A DNA stretch of 64,000 nucleotides, from the NCBI RefSeq assembly GCF_014839805.1, contig NC_051135.1, forward strand, positions 14,821,291-14,885,290. Direction: 5' to 3'. This document shows, piece by piece, positions 50,543-63,292 of this stretch. Position numbers and translations under genes: made by a program. This DNA comes from Manduca sexta. Lineage: Eukaryota; Arthropoda; Insecta; Lepidoptera; Sphingidae. Every line of letters starts with the position of its first letter. Positions within the stretch are counted from its first letter, which is position 1. The notes beneath the pieces were generated by a model, which saw only the letters and a program-made list of their open reading frames with translations, was not told the origin of the DNA and searched no databases.

Positions 50543-51751
50543 CACGTTCGCTGCGTTACGGGAAGTATTTGGTTGTAATTGAGTTCTGCTCTGTGCGGCA
50601 GCTAGTTGCCCTTGTTTTGCACTCCGTGCGGGGTGATTTTTTCAAGTATTCGTACAAGTAAAAAAGAAACGCCTATATTGCCGGTGTCCTTGCTTGAAGT
50701 ATATTAAAATTTACGAATAAAAATGTACGGGAATTATTTTTTCGTAACGCACAGAAAGGTAATTATTTTACAATAGTGCGATACGGGAACTATTTGGCCG
50801 TATCCTAAACCCCGTACCGCACTGAACGTGCGGTACGGGGTTTCTTCCGTTAGTCGTAGTGCTGTGCCCAGTAAATACGTTTTTACAGAAAGCAATATTT
50901 TATTCATTACGCCTAAGTAGGTAAATTGTACATAAACAATGAAACGTTCACGTAAAAAACTTATTATGGGGAAAGGTGTAAAGACAGAAGGTAAAGAGGC
51001 TAGAAACATTATTGTGTAGAGTACTGGTTTCAGTTTACCGAATCCCAAACCATCTACATTTGATTTCATAATGCACAAAATTCCTATTAATGTGGTAGCA
51101 TCTGTATTGTTATTTTTTCAGTTACATTTTTTCTGTTGATTGTTGTGTCAAATAAATAATTACGATATCTTTTGTTATGGAGAAAACTTTACACAAGTTA
51201 ATTTTGTTAAAAGAAACGGTATGTTTCTTTATTCATAAATATTTTAAGCATTTCTACCACTATGCTTTTAGGCTTCAGTAAAAATTATATTCATAACTGA
51301 ATTAGATCTCAAAAGTTTCTATTAGTCGTGATTATGCAGGATTTTATGTAAATAAATATTAAAGCTTATATCATTTCATGGTATGGTACCTGTACTGTTA
51401 CTTTTTTAGTTACTTTTTACTTATTACATCCCTAGCAATATGACTGTTGTATGCGCCACGACAAGTATTTTCCCGTAAAATCAACCATTTCCAAAAATAC
51501 CTGTAACTTTTAAGATATTACTTAGAACTCCATGCGACTGCTGCTGTGTATACACAAAGATGTAACCTATTGATTGGTACAACAAAAAAAATAAGCTGTG
51601 GACTTTCCATGTCTCTGTGGAGGTTTGAAGTCAGGACTACGTGCGGGAAAATAGACGTCGTAACGCATATCAGGCATTCTTGATACGGGAAGTATGTGAC
51701 TTGTACAGCACTGGCAGTAAGTTTTAATCTAGCGCAGCCGCAGTGAACGTG
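50543..51751. mobile_element. piggyBac-type non-autonomous element, 1.2 kb
   Basis: Bounded by TTAA on both sides (50539-50542 and 51752-51755), the target site of piggyBac elements. The termini are inverted: cacgttcgctgcg on the left and cacgttcactgcg (reverse strand) on the right. The motif tacgggaa[ct/gt]tat recurs near both ends (50565, 50723, 50783, 51692). A perfect 16-bp-arm hairpin is at 50807-50843. Inside are a 26-codon frame (50939-51019) and a 114-codon minus-strand frame (51078-50734), neither recognisable as a transposase. Confidence 0.6.
50807..50843. repeat. perfect 16-bp inverted repeat, 5-nt loop
   Basis: aaaccccgtaccgcac and gtgcggtacggggttt flank tgaac. Perfect pairing over 16 bp. 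It lies inside the piggyBac-type element and may be a protein-binding or foldback site. Confidence 0.85.
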
Positions 51752-53191
51752 TTAAACTGAGCATTAAACCTAATTTAAAACTAGTAAATGGTAACTGTCA
51801 GTGACGAAGATTCGCATTTCACATCGCTCCATACTTAGGTCATATTTACGATAATCACAACGAGATCTCTTACGCCGTCGTCGGCAGTATCGTAGCGTAT
51901 CGTATTTACGATTGTAAAATTAATAACTGGTAATTCGGTATTTACGATCTATTCTAATGCAACGGCGAAGTTTTTATTCACCTTAGAAGCCCATGGGGAT
52001 GAAAATATGGCCATGCCATACCAAACACGAGAACATTTCAATGACATTATTTAAATGTCAGATTTATATTCGTAGACTGGCGCCACCATACGGCTGTTGA
52101 ACTTATTACAAAATTACCCTCTGTTTGTAGTTATTAAAATACATACATTACAGTATGTACCAAAAGTCGCTGAACGAATTAACAACTTCCCGTCGCTTAT
52201 ACACGTTCAGTTTCATCGAAACAAGTTTCTTTGTTTTAACGAAATAAATCATTTAGATTTTATTTTTGTGAAGTAATCAATGTTGTAAAGATCCCAAAAG
52301 TGATATAAAGTTTTGAATTTATTCCGCTGTGTGAAGGTGGATATACGCAAAACAACAACAACAACAAAGCAACTTGTTTAAAAAGCTTTTGATTATAATT
52401 ATTTGATGTTTAAAAAGATTTAAAATGTAATTAATCGTTATCAAATTATATTTAACCAAACTGTCTCTAAAAGTCGTTTGTCAACACGATTTAGTTATTT
52501 ATCGTACGTTCGACAATTCGCACGCAGTCTCGCGGAATAGACAAAGCAAGCGTTACGGACAGTACTCGAAGCATACATTTAATGGTACAATATTCATTAA
52601 TTAATTAAATTCTGAAATATTTATGTTTGAATTTGTTTATTATGATATTTTTTTCTGTTCCGTTGTAATTAGTTATTTTTTATTGACTTGAAATTTCACA
52701 CGCTTATAATATATAATATTATAATAAATATTTTTATATGTTAACTCCATCTAAACTCATAAAACTAAGTTACTGGTTTCTAAGATAAAATATTTAATTT
52801 GTTGAATACGAGTTATTAGTTATACCTACGTACTTAGTTAATTTAATGTTATTTGACGCCGACGTCTTACTACCATTAAATCGTTGCCTTTATGTTAACT
52901 TTCGTTGTTAAATAGGTTGTCGATAACAGTGAAAACGTGTTCTATTGTAAATTAGTGTTAATTGTTAATAATAGTTCGAACAAGAATGTCACTGAGGTAA
53001 TGCGGATAACGTTGTGGAACTAGTGATCGACTCAGAAGGAAGTCTACTGGCAAAGTTATAACGACGCTCAAGGAACAACTGACCAGCGAAGTTACGCTCA
53101 TTTGAAATCGATAGTTTACGCTGAGGAGGCTGAACCCCGGATTTGATGATTATCATATACTAGAGTATCGATATTCAGTCGATAGCTGATA

Positions 53192-56100
53192 ATGGCGAAC
53201 AAAGGAGATGGTGACCGTCGTAAGAAGGATTCTGTTTGGACGATCAGCCACAGCAACCGGGAGGAATATGCTTGTCCCTACGGAGATGCTATCAACTTAG
53301 CGGGTGAGTTAATAATTGATATTAAAGTTGGTCTGCATAAACTTATTAAAGGCTGTCGGTGTCATCCATTTGAAGATGACAAAGACAGCACTTGACTCAA
53401 ATATATTTAGTTTATATTTAGCGAGTCGTTGTGTGGGCCAGCCCAAATGTCAATGTTACTACTATCGTGCCCCGATACACCTCTTGTAACCTGCTTTAAT
53501 TAATTTCAAATGTTGTCAACTTACAATTTCCTAGATAAACACATAAGTATAGCATCACACCATTTCCATTTCCAGATAGGCAGAAATCGAACCAACATTT
53601 GATGAGCTATGTTAGGTTAAAACAATTAATATTATAATTTCCTATATTGTTGCTATTTTATCGTGCATAGTGATAGTATACGGTTTTTTTTATAAATATG
53701 CGTAATTATGGATATTTTGAGTTATAAGGGAGCGGGAGTCTTAGTTAAGAGTTTTCTGGATATCAGACTAATGACGGTGTACAGGATCACGCGATGTCCA
53801 GTGTGGCGGACTTTCAATTGTTGTCAGCCTTACGGATTTATTTTGTCGAACTAACTTGGTTACTGGCGTCTAACCGTTTCCGGAATCTTAATATGTATTT
53901 GCTACTTTTACAAGGATGACTCTTATATCATAGTTTATTTTTGTTATTTAACACTGACTTAGATGATACATACTATATTTATTGACTATATGTTAAAACC
54001 CAAAACAAGTGATTTTTCCAATATTTACATTTACAGCTGCCTGAACCAATAGCATCACGAAATCAAAATGAACCGTGGAATATTGACACAATTGCCAACT
54101 AGAAGATATTTTTTTTGTCCCGGTTTTTCGTACAAGAGCACTAATTAAAGCGAACAGCAATGGACTGATGGTTTAATATGTACTTATATGTTCAGGCCGA
54201 AATGATGTAACACACACTTAAGCCTTTTTATCTAGAAGAGGTAGGCAAAAGCGGATCTTGATCATTCACTTTTCACCATTTTTTTATTGGCACGGTATAG
54301 TAATCCTGCTTGACAGTAAGTGAAGTAGGGTCCATACAGAGTGTCGACTAACGAGAGATGATTACCTGACGTCACTCGACATAACTATGCCGACCTATTT
54401 GAAATTGGATTACGCTGGCTCATCCACGAACACGATACACTTACGTGAGCCACTATGAGGGGTTTTAAAACCTTGCGTACGATGTTTGCTATTCGGGAGG
54501 ATACAAAAGTCCTACCGGTTACCACCATCACGTGTTTTCGGCTCATGATACCACGCCTGCTACAAAGCCGCTGCTGGGACACTAAGCAGTAGGGCCTTTA
54601 TTCCAAAGAAATTTCTTGCGAGCGAAGCCGCGAGCATCAACCCATCTATTTTATTGCTTAGGGCGTAACCTCAGTGTATCATTACAATAAGAGACATGAG
54701 CTAATATTAAACACTAAGACGAAGTTAAAACAACATCACATCTAATTTGTCCATACAAGAATCCTAATGTAATTATTGGATCATAAATGATGCCGTCTTC
54801 ATAATGCAACGCAAATATTAAGAGAAAGGCTTCTGTTTACAGTTGTACACACATAAATCTACCGCTTATTTAGATAAATGTATTTACAGTATTATATTTA
54901 GAGAAGGATAATTAATTGAAAGCAGAAAGAATATTTATATTGTATTTTTTTGGATTATTTTCTTAATTCAGTTTGCTAGCTTTTATACGGGGCTTCGCTT
55001 GCGTTAACAAGTTTTTCCGAATAAAAAGGAAATTATATCCTTTCTATGGTATCAAACTATAATTATATATCTATACAAAATTTAATTGAAAACTATTCTG
55101 TTTTTGAGTCTATCATATTCACACAGATGGACGCGGCAGCGTACTTGGTTTTATCATTAGTTTTTTCTCGCGACTTTGTACGCGTCAAAATGTTTTCCGG
55201 GATAAAAGTGTCGATATATATATTTTCTTGGAATTAAAAATAGTAGCCAATAACCTTTCCAGCATGTCAAACGATCTGTATACCAAATCTCAACGAAAGC
55301 CGTGGGTACTTTGTGAGATTATCGCATTCAGTCAAGCAAATAGATTCGGCGGGGCTTTGTCTTTAAGGCGATACCTCAAGGTCCATTTTCATACATTTCG
55401 TCATATTAAATTTTAAAGGCCGAAATATCCATGATTATTAATTATTTTTACGTTTTTCTTTCAACTGCGAGAACTAATCACTAACTAGACGTGAATTTAA
55501 ATTCTTTACTTGCCAATACTTGTTTAGTTACCCAGATTAAAGGTGAAACAAAATGTATGAAAATGGACCTTGAGGTATCGCCTTAATATACCTATATTTA
55601 TTAGCAATTTTTAAGAGGAACAATTTCATCGTAATTATTATTGTGAAACATAAGTCTCTATTGTAAATTTTGTTTTCCTCTTTGTTTTAAATGTACAATA
55701 AAAGTTCCAAATTACATTAATTAATTTAATTAACATTATAATATCTATATTTTTCATTAAATAATTACAATTTTAATGTGCCGGCGAACTTGTGAAGCCA
55801 GAAATATTCCTGAATATACGAAAACATAGTTTATTATTATTATGTGTAAACCTTTTTATTGGAGAATAATATATGTTTTTGTATAATTCAATGACGAGAC
55901 AAGGTTTCAAGGCTAAGGCAAGGCTTGGTAAACATCAAGGGGCCTTAAAATGAAATTAAAAGTAAGGTCAGGGGGCCCTATTCCGTATACGGGGGCAAAT
56001 CCATCTTTTTGCAATTACGGGCAATCTAATCGAAGGACGGCTTTGATGGCCGTAGTGGTGAATAAGGGATGGTGCGATTGCGGACGATGACACACAATCT

Positions 56101-59100
56101 CACCATCCAAAGGTTTTCGAATAAATCCAGTGAGCGAAGTACTTGGTAATAACTAATGTACCATAGTAGTTTTCCCTGTTTTATGTAAGTTCTGTAAAGC
56201 TCTTTCGATCCCGTGACGTGACACTGGGACGTTTATTCCGGTGAAAGATTAACACGTGGTTAGAGTTGCGGAGAAAGTCTAGTATTTCAAAACTTCTTTA
56301 ATGTAATGACGTGACCTCTAAACTAAATAAAATAAGTTTTTGATAAACACTCGTGATAATGACCTCATTACATTATAATAGATAACGATTGTAGAGTTTT
56401 ACTTAGTCTATAATTTTGAAATAAATTCATATAAATGAAAAGGAAATCTATACAGGATGGTGACGACATAGCGAAATTATTTTCACACGGGTGCAGCTAA
56501 TTACCAGTAATAATTTAATAACATTACATGAATAGAAAATTTTCGCCCGCGTGATAGAATTTTCTCAGGATAAAAGTCCCTTTAGACATTATCCTGGGAA
56601 TAAATAACTTACACCATTCACGGATCGCAACCTACATACCTCCATACCGAATTCATGGAAACCCATTCGTTAGTTTATGAGTTCATCACAGACAGACGCG
56701 GCAGGAACTGTGTTTTATAGTATGTAAAGATAAACAAAAAATAAAATAAAATGAAACAATATTGACAAAATAACCAAAAATCATTGATTATTTTATTTTT
56801 CACGAAGTATATTCCAATTCAGTTAACTAAATAGTAAGAAAAATAAATAATATTATTGGTTATTAACTAATTTTATTATTAATAACTGAATAAAATTTGT
56901 AACAATTACTTTTGATTTATTTTATTATTATTACTAATCATTATACAAACACATTTGTGTGATTACCGGCGCTATGTCGTCATCACTCTGTACATCAATA
57001 AGTTCGGAAGTATCTTCTGTTCATTATTGACATTACTTTGTTATTTTTAAACAATTTTATTTTACATTATAATTAGCTGACGGAAGCGATTACTCTGCAT
57101 ATTATGTTCTACTTCCACCTTCCCCCTTCCACCTTTCCCTTGTACTATTATTAAGAGTCGGGTAACACCCTTTTCCAAACATTTAGCAGAAAAAATCCTT
57201 AAATTTTGCACATATTCGCTTAATGCTTCCTTTGCGAAATCACGCCTTGACAAGTTTAATAAAAACGACGCAAGCGTTGCACGACCAAAGAATGGAAGGA
57301 TCTCTCTATAATTATTGAAGAAGGCAAAAGAAATCATTGAAGGTTCATGTTACCTTCATTTCATGGATGCTTCGTCGTGTGTGGGCTAGTTGTCCATCTT
57401 TAATACCTTCGGGAATATAGGCATAAGCTAATATGTTGCTTGTTAAACTGTGAGGCAGCTAAGATAGCATCAAGTAAAACTTGTACTACAAATAAGTATC
57501 CATATGTAATTATTGAACCATATAAATGATGCCGCTGTCATGATATGCAAGTCGAGCCTTTTAATGCTTTGTAATATTAAAAAGAAAGCCTTTTGTTTGT
57601 ATTTGTTTAAAAATACATTTCATACCTGACTTTCCGAGTGGCCATGTGGGTAGGCATATTTTGGTTTATTTTAATGAGATTCAAATTGAAAGGCGTAGAA
57701 GATAAAGATTTCCCGTCTTAATGACGCAAAGCCAGGAAGCAATTTGCAATTAAAACTTATAGTTGAATATCGTGTATAAGCAACTCTGATGTAAGCACCT
57801 GTAAAGAAACTATAATGAAATCTGTCCCATACTTCGACTAAACGGTGTTTATATCCTTCAGTAAAACTGTTGCTGTAATACTAAAAAACCAGTCAAATTA
57901 AGTTTTCCCTTTAGAATAATGAGATTATACTTGTGTATATGAAACATGCATAATATGTAAAATTGCTACCATCGTAAGTCTATTTTGTAAGCAAATTATT
58001 GCACAGGGAAGATTTTTAAAATTTTTTTTTCCTCACACAAATATATATTGACTAATTAATCTATCTATCTAAGGCATCTTGGCTACAGCTCTAAGGGGCT
58101 TTATTGGGCTTAATTATAAACAATGTTGGTGTACATGAAAGTCACTTTGTAAATCACATGTTGGCAAATACTTACGTGAGCAAACAGAATGAAATAAAAG
58201 GATGCGTAAACATACAAAAATATTATTTAAGTAACAGAAAGAAGCTGTCGCGGTTTTACGTTTTATGGCTGGTAGGCAAATAAGCAGTTAGGTCACCTGA
58301 TGCATGATCGTAATGACATTATCAATGCAATTAAAGAGTGTTAACGACATTTAGAGGGGAAAGCAGGGGGAGAGACCCACAGGTTGCAACAGCTTACTTC
58401 TCACTTCACAACGGTTTTCTGTTTAATTTCTTTACACGTGCACGTGGTGACTCCTTTACACGTGATGGTGAGTGGTAAAGACCAACTATAGACTACCGAT
58501 GATTATCTCTCGCTAGTCAACACAATTATGTTGGTCTGTTCGAAACCGGGTATACACATGCTGATCCGGGATGCGGTACACTTGGGCCGCTGTGTTGGGA
58601 TACAATTTTCCTCTAAAGCGGCTCATCCGTGTGATTGGAAATGTTATCCACAGATCCGCTCTACGATCCTTTATTTTCCAGGTAATGGCTGGTACAGCGC
58701 CACTATGCTGGTGACCCTCAGCACGTCGGCCTTCGCGATGGTTCTGGAAATGTTCGGCATCTCCGTCGTGGTGTCGGGCGCCACTTGTGACTTTAACCTG
58801 GGCCTCACAGAAACCAGCATCCTTCTCTCCATGCCGTTTGTCGGTGCGTTTTATTAAATTAAGTCAGCAATTAAAATACACAAGCTCTATTCTCTAAAGT
58901 CCCTTAGGTTTCCATATGAATTATGGATATGTGGCAAATCTTAAGGGATAGAAACAGGAATTAGGAAAGATTTGAAGATGATAATTGAATCAAAAACTTT
59001 CGAGGTGAACAGGTCGGTGCCATGTTACCGGGCATCACCACATTTCGGTTTCATAAAACGTATGTGTCGTAATTTTAATCATATTAAAGCACTCATGTGT

Positions 59101-62100
59101 TAATAGGCAAATGAGCACTCTTGTTGTCTACTACCAGGCGAGCGGCTTGCTTGCAGATTTTGTAATTCAAAGCAATGCAACTGTTTATATCCAGGAATAT
59201 TGCTTGTTTCCTCATTGTATATGTACTTGGCTTTCCAGGTCCTATCGTGATGGCGTTCCCCTGGGGATACATCTCAGACACATACGGGCGCAGGAGAAGC
59301 TTGCGCATTGCTCTATGGGTGAGCTTCGCGGTGTCTGCCATCAGCTCCTTTTCGCCCCACTGGATCCTCTTAGCCGTCTTGAAGTTCATCAGTACGAGTT
59401 TGTAAGTACTTAACTCTTTCGAGGTCTAATTAGGTCTTACAAAGTTAATTTTAGAAGTAGCCTCTGTGTAACCATATGGTATTATTATGAGTTATTATAT
59501 TATATTAACATTATACAGCTGAGTCAAGTATGTTTATATGAACGCGCTCACTTCAGAAACTACTCTTGGCTAAATTTAATTCTATGGATAATCTCTGGCA
59601 AGTGCGGTACCAATAGTTATTATTGTTGAATGGCTTAATTCTAATGTCAGAATCCCGTATTTATACTATAGAAAAATACTGAAAAATGATTACTAATCAA
59701 ATTACTATATTTTTTACTTTCTTCCAACGTTGCACAAAAGATTCGGCTTAGTTTTTTACGATCATCCGCCTGTCTGGTGACTACCGCGGAAAATACAGTT
59801 TATGATAAAGGGCGTGTGAGTGAACATGTGATAATACTGCTGGGTGTTGAACCTGGATCTTCTGTTTCATAACTGTCTCTTGGTTTAGTTCCTGTTCTAG
59901 TTTTCTGACAGCATATGCCATTGAACCAAAGTGACAAAGCTTTAACAGCTAGTGTTAACTATTAAATCTGCCACAGTTGCAGCTGCGCCCAGTCCGCAGC
60001 CTACACCATGCTGGGTGAGGTGCAGTACGGAGAACAGTCGCGACGCCTACATCCTCGTCATGACCAGTGTGCTAGACTTTAGTCTAGCTCTCTACGTCAG
60101 TAAGTACCTACGCCCCGACCATCCTCTTGAGATAAAATGCTCCTGATTTTTATAATGCTCTAATGAGGTATGTTTTGATTTTCGATGTCTAACACAATTA
60201 TAGTGGTCTTAATTACTGTTTTTATGTCCTATTAAAGGTATCAACTATTATTAAAAAGAAGAACTAAATGTCTTACAACTAAATGACTAGCTGAGTTTAC
60301 TCTTCAGATGCTATGTGCCTGTTAACTTATTGTAATGCGATCCAGAAATGTTCGTCACAAAATACTGCATGGCGCTTCACTAATTGAACGAATACTGCTG
60401 TATTCCAATTTGACATTAATATGCAATTAATAATCATTAGGCGAACTGACATCTAAATTACAGAGTGATAAGCAAAGCGCCTTACAATGTGTTTTATTCG
60501 TATGTTTTGAATGACGTCATTGTAAAGACATTCATGTATTTTATCATTAGATCTATGTTTAATTTATCTTTCCAAGCCAAAAATAGTCGCACTCAATTTG
60601 AATAAAATGCTGTTCATGACATTACGTGTCAATTATAGGTATTATGCTTAATACTTCCAGCTATTTCTTATTTCACCGTGAACTTGGATTTCGCCTATGA
60701 TCTGGGATTAATTACCTTCACACCCTGGCGTCTGCTGAACTTGGTGCTGTCAATTCCTCTGGGCTTGGGAGCGTTGGGAACGTACTTCTACTACGAAAGC
60801 CCGAAGTTCCTGGTAAATATTGGAAGAAGTGATGAAGCTTTGGATATCTTGAGGAATATTTGGAGTCGTAATGGGGGACGTGGAAAGTATCCGGTGAGGT
60901 TTTTTTACTGTATGCTGAGCTTAAATCCTATATTTTGTTCCTTTTTAGGCAAACGTATATATGTAGTAGTCTAGTGTTGCATCATATTTTCTACTTGCAT
61001 TGCTAGAAATGGCTAAAACCAATAGAAAAGGATAAATTTATTGCTATACTAGCTGACCTGACAGACGTTGTCCCGTTTTAACTATGAATTTGAAGCGCGC
61101 CTTCTGTCAATCGCTGACAGTTATTTCAAACAATTGACAGTTATATAAAATTAATATTTTCGTTGAGTTATCTTAAATTTTCTAATTTTCCGCGCAATTT
61201 TTTGAATTTATTCTTTCATAAGAACCTTCTCCTGACAGTAACGAACACAACAAAAAAATAGTGAAATCGGTCCAGCCGTTCACGCGTGATGGCGTGACCA
61301 AGGGAAATAGGGATTCATTTTTGTATACATGTATATAGATAGATAGATATTGTCACAATAGCCTGGTTTAAGTACTGTAAATTTAGAGGCCTTGGACCTG
61401 TAGATCTCAGTATAGAAACTATTTGCTTTTCTAACACTATTTATTCAGGACAGTTTTTTTAGAGGTATTAATTGCACGGATAAAAAACATGTCGTACAGA
61501 CTTCACGTAAATGTCTCTTTAGGGAAGGTAGACATTGGTAGCGATAGATTCGCGAGTATTATGGGACTTGAAAATTAATGAATCATGTTCTGATTTCGTC
61601 TTACGTGACATTATTATGTGATCTAGTACATTTCTAATAACTTCATTTCTTTCAGGTAAGCAAAGTGTATCTGGAAGAGGAAGGGAACTCAAAATCAAAG
61701 GATTTGTCGTTCCTGCGCTCGTTGTGGGATCAAATAATTCCCCTGTTTAAACCTCCTCTCCTCTACCGAAGTTTACAGCTTTACTTTTTGACTGCTGTGG
61801 TGTTTAGTACGTAAGTAATATGGTATTTTTGTAGTTGTATTGGATACATAGTACGACTACTACGCTGAGATCTCTGGTTCCAATCCTAGTTTATAAAAAA
61901 TGATATTGGGTTTTTGAACTTATAGTCAGATAAAAATTTGGAATTTGAGTTCGATATGACGATAGACTGTCTCCACATTATATTTTGGGACGACATACGC
62001 ATGGTGCAATGTAGGTACACTAGTTGCGCCTCTGCCTACCTCTTTGAGTATATAAGGTGTGAGTGTGTGTGTGTACATTTGCTCGATAAAGGGACCATTT

Positions 62101-63292
62101 AAATGGTATATATAATCATCATCTTTCTTTGTTTCAGTAACAACAGCTACTACATCTGGTTTCCGTTTCTGGCGGAAAAATTCGCTTCTAGTCTCTCGTC
62201 AACAGACGGCAACTCAACTGTGGAACAGGTCAACGGCCTGTGCAGCATTATCGTCAGCGAGCATCAGGCTGCCGTCAGTGGTGTTAGTATGTTTGTTATA
62301 TTACACTAATAGGGACAAATTAATTTCTAAAACGTTTATTCAGATTCTCTCGTTCGCCTACATTTTTATATCCCTCACAAGGCCAGGCATTGTAGTAACA
62401 TTTGCAATTTCATACCTATACTAAATTTGGTATAGTTTGTTTTTAGAGTAGCAGAGGTACAATTTAGCCCATAATGCAATAGTCCTTTGTATCTTTTACA
62501 AACTAAACTAATTTTAGTAGATAACCACTGAAAAAAATATATATAATTGAGTTACGGGTGGCCACTCTGGTAACCGCTCTTCTCCCAAATTCCTAACATC
62601 TATTAAATCTCCAGGCAACCTGCTCAAGTACCGTGGACCTCAGCTTGGTCTGGTCCAGCCTCGCACAAGGAGCGAGCTTCATGATTATCCTATTGCTGAT
62701 CTCTAAGATAGCGTATCGCAAGAAGTTATTGATGATTATCATTCTCTCGATATCTGGCTTCTCGACCCTGGGCGCGGTGGTCATCAATGACAGCATCACC
62801 AGTTTTATCATGTACTTCGGGCTGCTATTCAATGAATTGTGTATGGGATTCATTTTCTCGTATTTTGTGGATCTGTACCCTACTTCGTATAGGTAAGTGT
62901 AAAAGTATTAAAAGTATTAAAATTAAACGATATATACCTATGTATATATAACTTTATAATTTACCAACATGTTTAATCCAAAACATTCTTACATTTATGA
63001 TCTCTTTGACATCGTAAGTAAAGGTTACTTGTTAAGTTTATCCCAAAAAAATAAATGAGGGCAATTGACTCTTGTCTACTACGATTAATTAACGTATTTA
63101 AATGTTGTTAAACAAGGTTAATTTTCGAATGTGCTAATTTTTACATTGTTTTATGTGTTTTCAGAGGCACAGCAGCGTGCGTGGGTGTGATGGTGGCTCG
63201 GACCGGTGCCCTCGGTGGCGTGAACTTCCTCGGCGTCTTCATGATTTCCCACTGCACCGTCACCTTCTATGGCAGCTTCGCGTTAATGATTA
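53192..63292 (+). CDS. SV2-like MFS transporter, C-terminus beyond window (MFS3)
   Basis: Close paralogue of MFS2. Exons: 53192-53303, 58682-58843, 59239-59401, 59977-60099, 60661-60893, 61656-61810, 62138-62273, 62615-62892, 63165-63292; about 496 residues, with the final short exon past the window end. The start ATG sits in a good context (A at -3, G at +4). Motifs: YGDAINLAGNGWYS before helix 1, WGYISDTYGRR (motif A), YESPKFL after helix 6, DLYPTSYRG before helix 11. The helix 7-8 loop again has a DGNST sequon and paired cysteines. Exon 4 is 123 bp against 122 in MFS2: after ATGCTGGGTGAG one extra G (60019-60020) shifts the frame, yet the protein continues CSTENSRDAY in the other frame exactly where MFS2 has SCTAKVRDFY. 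I read it as a sequencing error or an allele, not a dead gene, because all other exons are open. The donor of exon 7 could instead be at 62282. Confidence 0.88.
54315..54600 (+). repeat. dispersed repeat, family 3
   Basis: Second copy of the repeat at 35779 ('ggtccatacagagtgtcgact', 'cgagagatgatta', 'ataactatgccgacct', 'gtgagccactatga'). It extends further right than the first copy. Confidence 0.55.
55367..55582. mobile_element. TTAA-flanked MITE, 216 bp
   Basis: Terminal inverted repeats of about 35 bp beginning ggcgatacctcaaggtcc, differing at one position, directly flanked by TTAA on both sides (55363-55366, 55583-55586). The interior is AT-rich and non-coding. TTAA flanks point to a piggyBac-type mobiliser, though the terminal bases are not those of the best-known piggyBac. 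Confidence 0.8.
56451..56992. mobile_element. inverted-repeat-bounded element, about 540 bp
   Basis: The left end (56451-56473) and right end (56970-56992) are 23-bp inverted repeats with three mismatches, sharing TGACGACATAGCG. The interior contains a retroelement remnant (56520-56740: 'cgcgtgatagaattttc', 'gacgcggcaggaactgtg') and AT-rich sequence. Confidence 0.5.
58280..58650 (+). repeat. dispersed repeat, family 3, directly before MFS3 exon 2
   Basis: Third copy ('gtcacctgatgc', 'gatgattatctctcgctagtcaacacaattatg', 'aaaccgggtatacacatgctgatcc'). It ends about 30 bp before the exon 2 acceptor, so the polypyrimidine tract lies next to repeat-derived DNA. Confidence 0.55.
61050..61350 (+). 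mobile_element. RTE-like retroelement 3' fragment
   Basis: Contains 'agctgacctgacagacgttgtcccg' and 'gtgaaatcggtccagccgtt', phrases typical of insect RTE-type tails, and ends in atagatagatagat. It lies in MFS3 intron 5. Confidence 0.55.
61855..62080 (+). mobile_element. SINE family 1, diverged, in MFS3 intron 6
   Basis: Decayed box B (ctggttccaatcct), 'gatattgggtttttg', 'gatatgacgatag', 'tagttgcgcctctgcctacc' and a TG-rich tail follow the family 1 order. Confidence 0.65.

Larger units (their letters stand above)
36866..53191. other. 16 kb intergenic region CD36-MFS3
   Basis: No gene is supported with confidence. The identifiable repeats and one weak candidate exon (49199-49410) are listed separately. 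At 38090-38250 is a degraded retroelement piece ('aaaatcggttttatagttcctgagttc'). At 45900-46100 is a similar 'gataaatggattttgataaaatttggca' piece. At 47170-47390 is a GC-richer stretch with a 64-codon open frame I do not recognise. The rest is AT-rich and featureless to my reading. Confidence 0.5.
53304..58681. other. intron 1 of MFS3
   Basis: A 5.4 kb intron with several repeats: family 3 copies at 54315 and 58280, retroelement scraps at 54980-55180 and 56520-56740, and inverted-repeat elements at 55367 and 56451. A 'gggggccctattccg' arm lies at 55969. A 91-codon minus-strand frame at 57062-57337 is not recognisable. Confidence 0.55.

Noticed and set aside
57062..57337. 91-codon minus-strand frame in MFS3 intron 1
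   Set aside because: No family resemblance, no splice context; it may be a transposon scrap but cannot be supported.
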